From Palaemon carinicauda (taxonomy: Eukaryota; Arthropoda; Malacostraca; Decapoda; Palaemonidae): a stretch of DNA of 64,000 bases. Under the pieces are notes generated by a model. The model was not told the DNA's origin. It worked only from the letters and a program-made list of their open reading frames with translations, and did no database searches. Location of the stretch: NCBI RefSeq assembly GCF_036898095.1, contig NC_090746.1, positions 109,522,825 to 109,586,824 of the forward strand. Reading direction: 5' to 3'. Below, piece by piece: positions 60,803 to 64,000 of this stretch (positions are counted from its first letter, which is position 1; each line of letters starts with the position of its first letter). Both the position numbers and the translations under genes were made by a program.

Positions 60803-63740
60803 GCAAATTGTTGCAAAGCAATACAAAAGGTCAAAGAAAGGATGGTTATTGGGACGAATTTTTGACTAATATTTAAGAATTATTCACACATTAAAGAATA
60901 AGAAATACAAGCCACTATACTCTTCATCTTATCATCTAAATCAAAAGAGGGATTCTAGTTTGTTTTTATCCTTATCAAACAGGTTTATAAAAGGGGAATA
61001 TGATATGATAAAAGGAAGACTAATTATTAGTTATCTGGCATCATAACAAATAAAAGGAAAACAAAAGCTAATTATTATATATGATTTTACCTTGGCAATA
61101 TGCAAGAAATTTACAAAATATTATGATTTTAATATTTTTTTATCAAGAAACAAAAGGGGATGTAGCAAATATCTTGTCAGTTATATGATTGTTTGGTAAA
61201 TAGCATAGGAAGAAAATTTAAGGTGCTACAAGTGAGCAACATACCTTGAATTTCATTGATACAGAAGTTCTCTTTTAAATATTGCCCCAAAAGTAGAATT
61301 ATTATATATATGTATAAATCTTAAATCCTCCAATTGCAAAGGCTTTGTCAATTAGATCTTAGATCTTAATTCGCAGAGTAATGCCACATAACTCTGGAAC
61401 CTAAAGATTGACAAGAAAACTGGAACTCTTGAAAACTAGAGTAATTGAAAAAAATGATTGAAAAAGGGAATTCCTCGAATAGAAACAAGAAAACAATGAG
61501 TGCTATAAAATAATCAATCCATTGAGTGAGCAACATAGCTCCTTAGACAATAAGCAATACAGTATACAGTGCTCCAAATAACTAATAGATCACTTCATCA
61601 TCCAATGAGTACCCAAGACAAACCCCATTTAAGTGTTATAAACAACACTAAAGACAAAAACAACCACAATAATTTCCCAGACAAAGAAGGGTCATGAATA
61701 ACTAAATTGAGAAAGAAGTAATGCCCAAATACCTCCACAGACAAAGAGGTGTCCTGCATAAATCAGTGTGTGCTACAAATAAATTCTGCAAGCGAGGGAA
61801 TACTCAAAGTTGGTAAATCACATAAGTGCCCCAGATAGCTTATTGAATTAAGAAACACCTCGAATAAATCCATAGATAAAGGATTCCAAGATTACTGCAG
61901 AGATTAATTAGTATCCCAAATAACCTAAAAGAACTATGTAGAGCCTGAATTTCTCCACAATCCATGACTGAGGAGTTCCTCAAATAACTCCTTAGAACAA
62001 GGTGTCCTACGAAAGAAGTTTTAAGCAAATCGGAACTAAGAACTATAATCACGAAAGTTTGATAAATGAAGGCATTACCCAATAGCCAATTTTTGTCAAG
62101 AGAAATTCAATAAAACAAGGGAACTCTGCAAGATATTTTTAAACAAAGTGCCCCAAAATTCTGAATACTTAAGAGAGCACTTTACGTCCGAAATGATCGA
62201 AAATATATCTTTGAGAACAGAATCATCTGAAAAAATATGTAAACAGGGGATTGTTCACAAACAACTCTATAAAACAAGGAAGACCCAAAGTCACTAACAT
62301 AACCATTAACAAACACACATGATATCCTAATAAGGAGAGAGAGAAAAAAAAATCCAAGGAAAAATTTAAAATCTTTTGAAACTAAACTGGTCCTTTCAAA
62401 ACTGTCAGCTAGAGTGGCCTACAAATTTCCATAAGGCAAACATAATCCTGAAACTTAGAAAAGCCTTGTAAAACTTTGCAAACCTAAGCATGAAGGATCA
62501 TATTTTGAATTGATATGCGAAGATCATAACCCTTTCAATAACTTTCTTAAAAAATATTTGCAACTGATAATGTCACAAAGAAAAAAAAAAAGATATATAC
62601 TGACGTCCTTAGGTTGAATATCTCTGGAAACCGACATGAGAAATTATTACAGTTATTAAGTAGTTGGTATTGGCTGTAATTGATTTTATCAAACCATTTA
62701 ATTCACCAGATGTCTATAAATATTCTAGATTCAAATTCAGATTCAATACTTTCCTCCAGTAAACATTAGAGCAAAAGGATCTGAACTATCTTTTTTTTAG
62801 AGAGTAGACAGACAGGAAACCTTCAGAAAAAACTTAGATCTAAAGGAAACTAAGCTATGAAATTTTCATTACAACTCCGAATGAGATCCATATTATCTAT
62901 ATAAAGAAAAACTTAACAAGACTATCAGGAAAAGAGAAATAAACTTTAAGAACGTCTAAATTAACTTGTTCCAGGACTTGATTAGGAATAAATTCTCGAT
63001 CTAGAAAAATTTTAAATTTTATAGAAAGCCTTAACTCATTAAAACGCTAGCATTTGAACTCATCAAACCATCAACTATAAACTAATGATAAAATATCAGC
63101 CTTGAGTAAGAATCATGAAAAACGACTTCACAAGACTTTGTTAGATGATCCATGAAAAGGGATTTCAGATGACTTTTTTTGAAGTATCCGACTGTAGATT
63201 TTCCAAGAGAACTTTTTGGACAGAACCTTCATACAACATAAACTTGATAGCTTAACAAAATTCACCACTGTACGTTTAAACCAGTCAATTAACATAATGT
63301 AAGATTTTTTATCTAACCAATTAATGCATATCTGTAACTTTCCACATTATTGAGCATCATGAACAAGCTTCACATAAAGCAGAGCAGGAAAAGATGAACT
63401 AAATTATTGCTGCTGAAATTTAGTTAATCCTAAAAGTGCAGCATTTAAAAAGAGAACTCCAAAAAAAATGCATCACCATCGTCAAAGGTTTTTTGTCACC
63501 GAGGAGCATAAATGTTCTAATCAAAGGCAAAGTTTCATGACCAACAAATATTTACAGAATAGGAAGGTCTAATGAAAAGTAAGGTTGGAAACAAAACCTT
63601 ATAAGATAAAACACTGAGTGAAAACCCAGAATTGAGTAGCCTCCAATCTATCAGCCTTAGTTCAGTATCCACAGGTGCCATCAAGAGCATAGTGTCATAG
63701 AAATAAAATGAAGAATAGACATCACTGTATAAAAAGAAGT
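60479..63740. other. AT-rich DNA, no gene seen
   Basis: A-rich stretch with a GA array (60723-60799) and no frame of interest on either strand. Confidence 0.5.
60723..60799. repeat. (GA)n microsatellite
   Basis: About 77 bp of GA; Leu-Ser frames on the minus strand are artefacts. Confidence 0.98.
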
Positions 63741-63744
63741 ACAA

Positions 63745-63845
63745 AAGAAATATTGAATTAAAAGCTGAAGATAGAGATGACAGGCGGAATCTAATAGAGA
63801 TCATTTGCGTCAATGGGCGTAGGAGGAGATGGAGATGATGATGAT
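63745..63845 (+). mobile_element. 3'-end relic of an RTE-like LINE
   Basis: Reads IELKAEDRDDRRNLIEIIC followed by VNGRRRRWR and then a (GAT)n tail. It is the same C-terminal signature as the minus-strand relic at 924-1105. Only the last ~30 codons are recognisable. Confidence 0.5.
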
Positions 63846-64000
63846 AATGCTGTATAAAAAAAAATCTTCACCCAGAAGGACCTCACCTGGTCGAGTAATT
63901 GTTCATAAGTTAAACTATGTGGCCATTAAAATATATTAAGTAAAGCTAAGATCAAATATCTGGACTTGCGATAACATATCGTTTCAAAAACATACATTTA

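Overview
The window is eukaryotic, repeat-dominated genomic DNA. Long (TA)n, (GA/CT)n and (TTA)n microsatellites, several distinct tyrosine-recombinase (DIRS-type) retrotransposons and a non-LTR retrotransposon sit in AT-rich, mostly non-coding sequence. I infer a decapod crustacean such as a shrimp. That is a judgement from repeat style and DIRS abundance, not from a host gene. No complete host gene, tRNA, rRNA or CRISPR array is visible.

Layout. 1-6850: AT-rich DNA with TA arrays, a tRNA-derived SINE, LINE relics, and a TA-flanked Tigger/pogo-like MITE nested in a possible larger DNA element. 6851-30340: a nest of four DIRS elements. DIRS-1 (6851-12465: left inverted terminal repeat, gag, RT, RNase H, start of the recombinase) is cut off by DIRS-2 (about 12466-17380: partial gag, RT-RNase H, recombinase, right end). 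DIRS-1's right terminal repeat resumes at 17381 and is split by DIRS-3 (17427-26173), a different family with clear ends, an internal complementary region (ICR) and a long near-open gag. After DIRS-1 ends (about 26213) comes a degenerate, left-truncated relative of DIRS-2, DIRS-4 (to about 30340). 30340-36630: relic DNA with LINE-derived fragments. 36633-43088: DIRS-5, a third terminal-repeat family with both ends and ICR preserved but most of its RT deleted. 43089-55540: AT-rich, apparently non-coding, with microsatellites and foldback/MITE-like elements. 55545-56560: a 29-bp minisatellite abutting a CR1/L2-group LINE (56590-60478). That LINE's single 982-codon frame (57279-60227) is intact and is the only intact large gene here. 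60480-64000: AT-rich DNA ending with an RTE-like LINE relic.

How the parts work. In DIRS elements, gag, RT-RNase H and a tyrosine recombinase serve a circular-DNA route. The ICR is complementary to both element ends and lets the circle close, and the recombinase integrates it without target duplication. Every copy here has stops, frameshifts or deletions, so all look inactive. The LINE encodes an APE-type endonuclease and an RT, preceded by a hydrophobic leader ending in a viral-type 2A ribosome-skipping motif. This leader is the most interesting single feature of the window.
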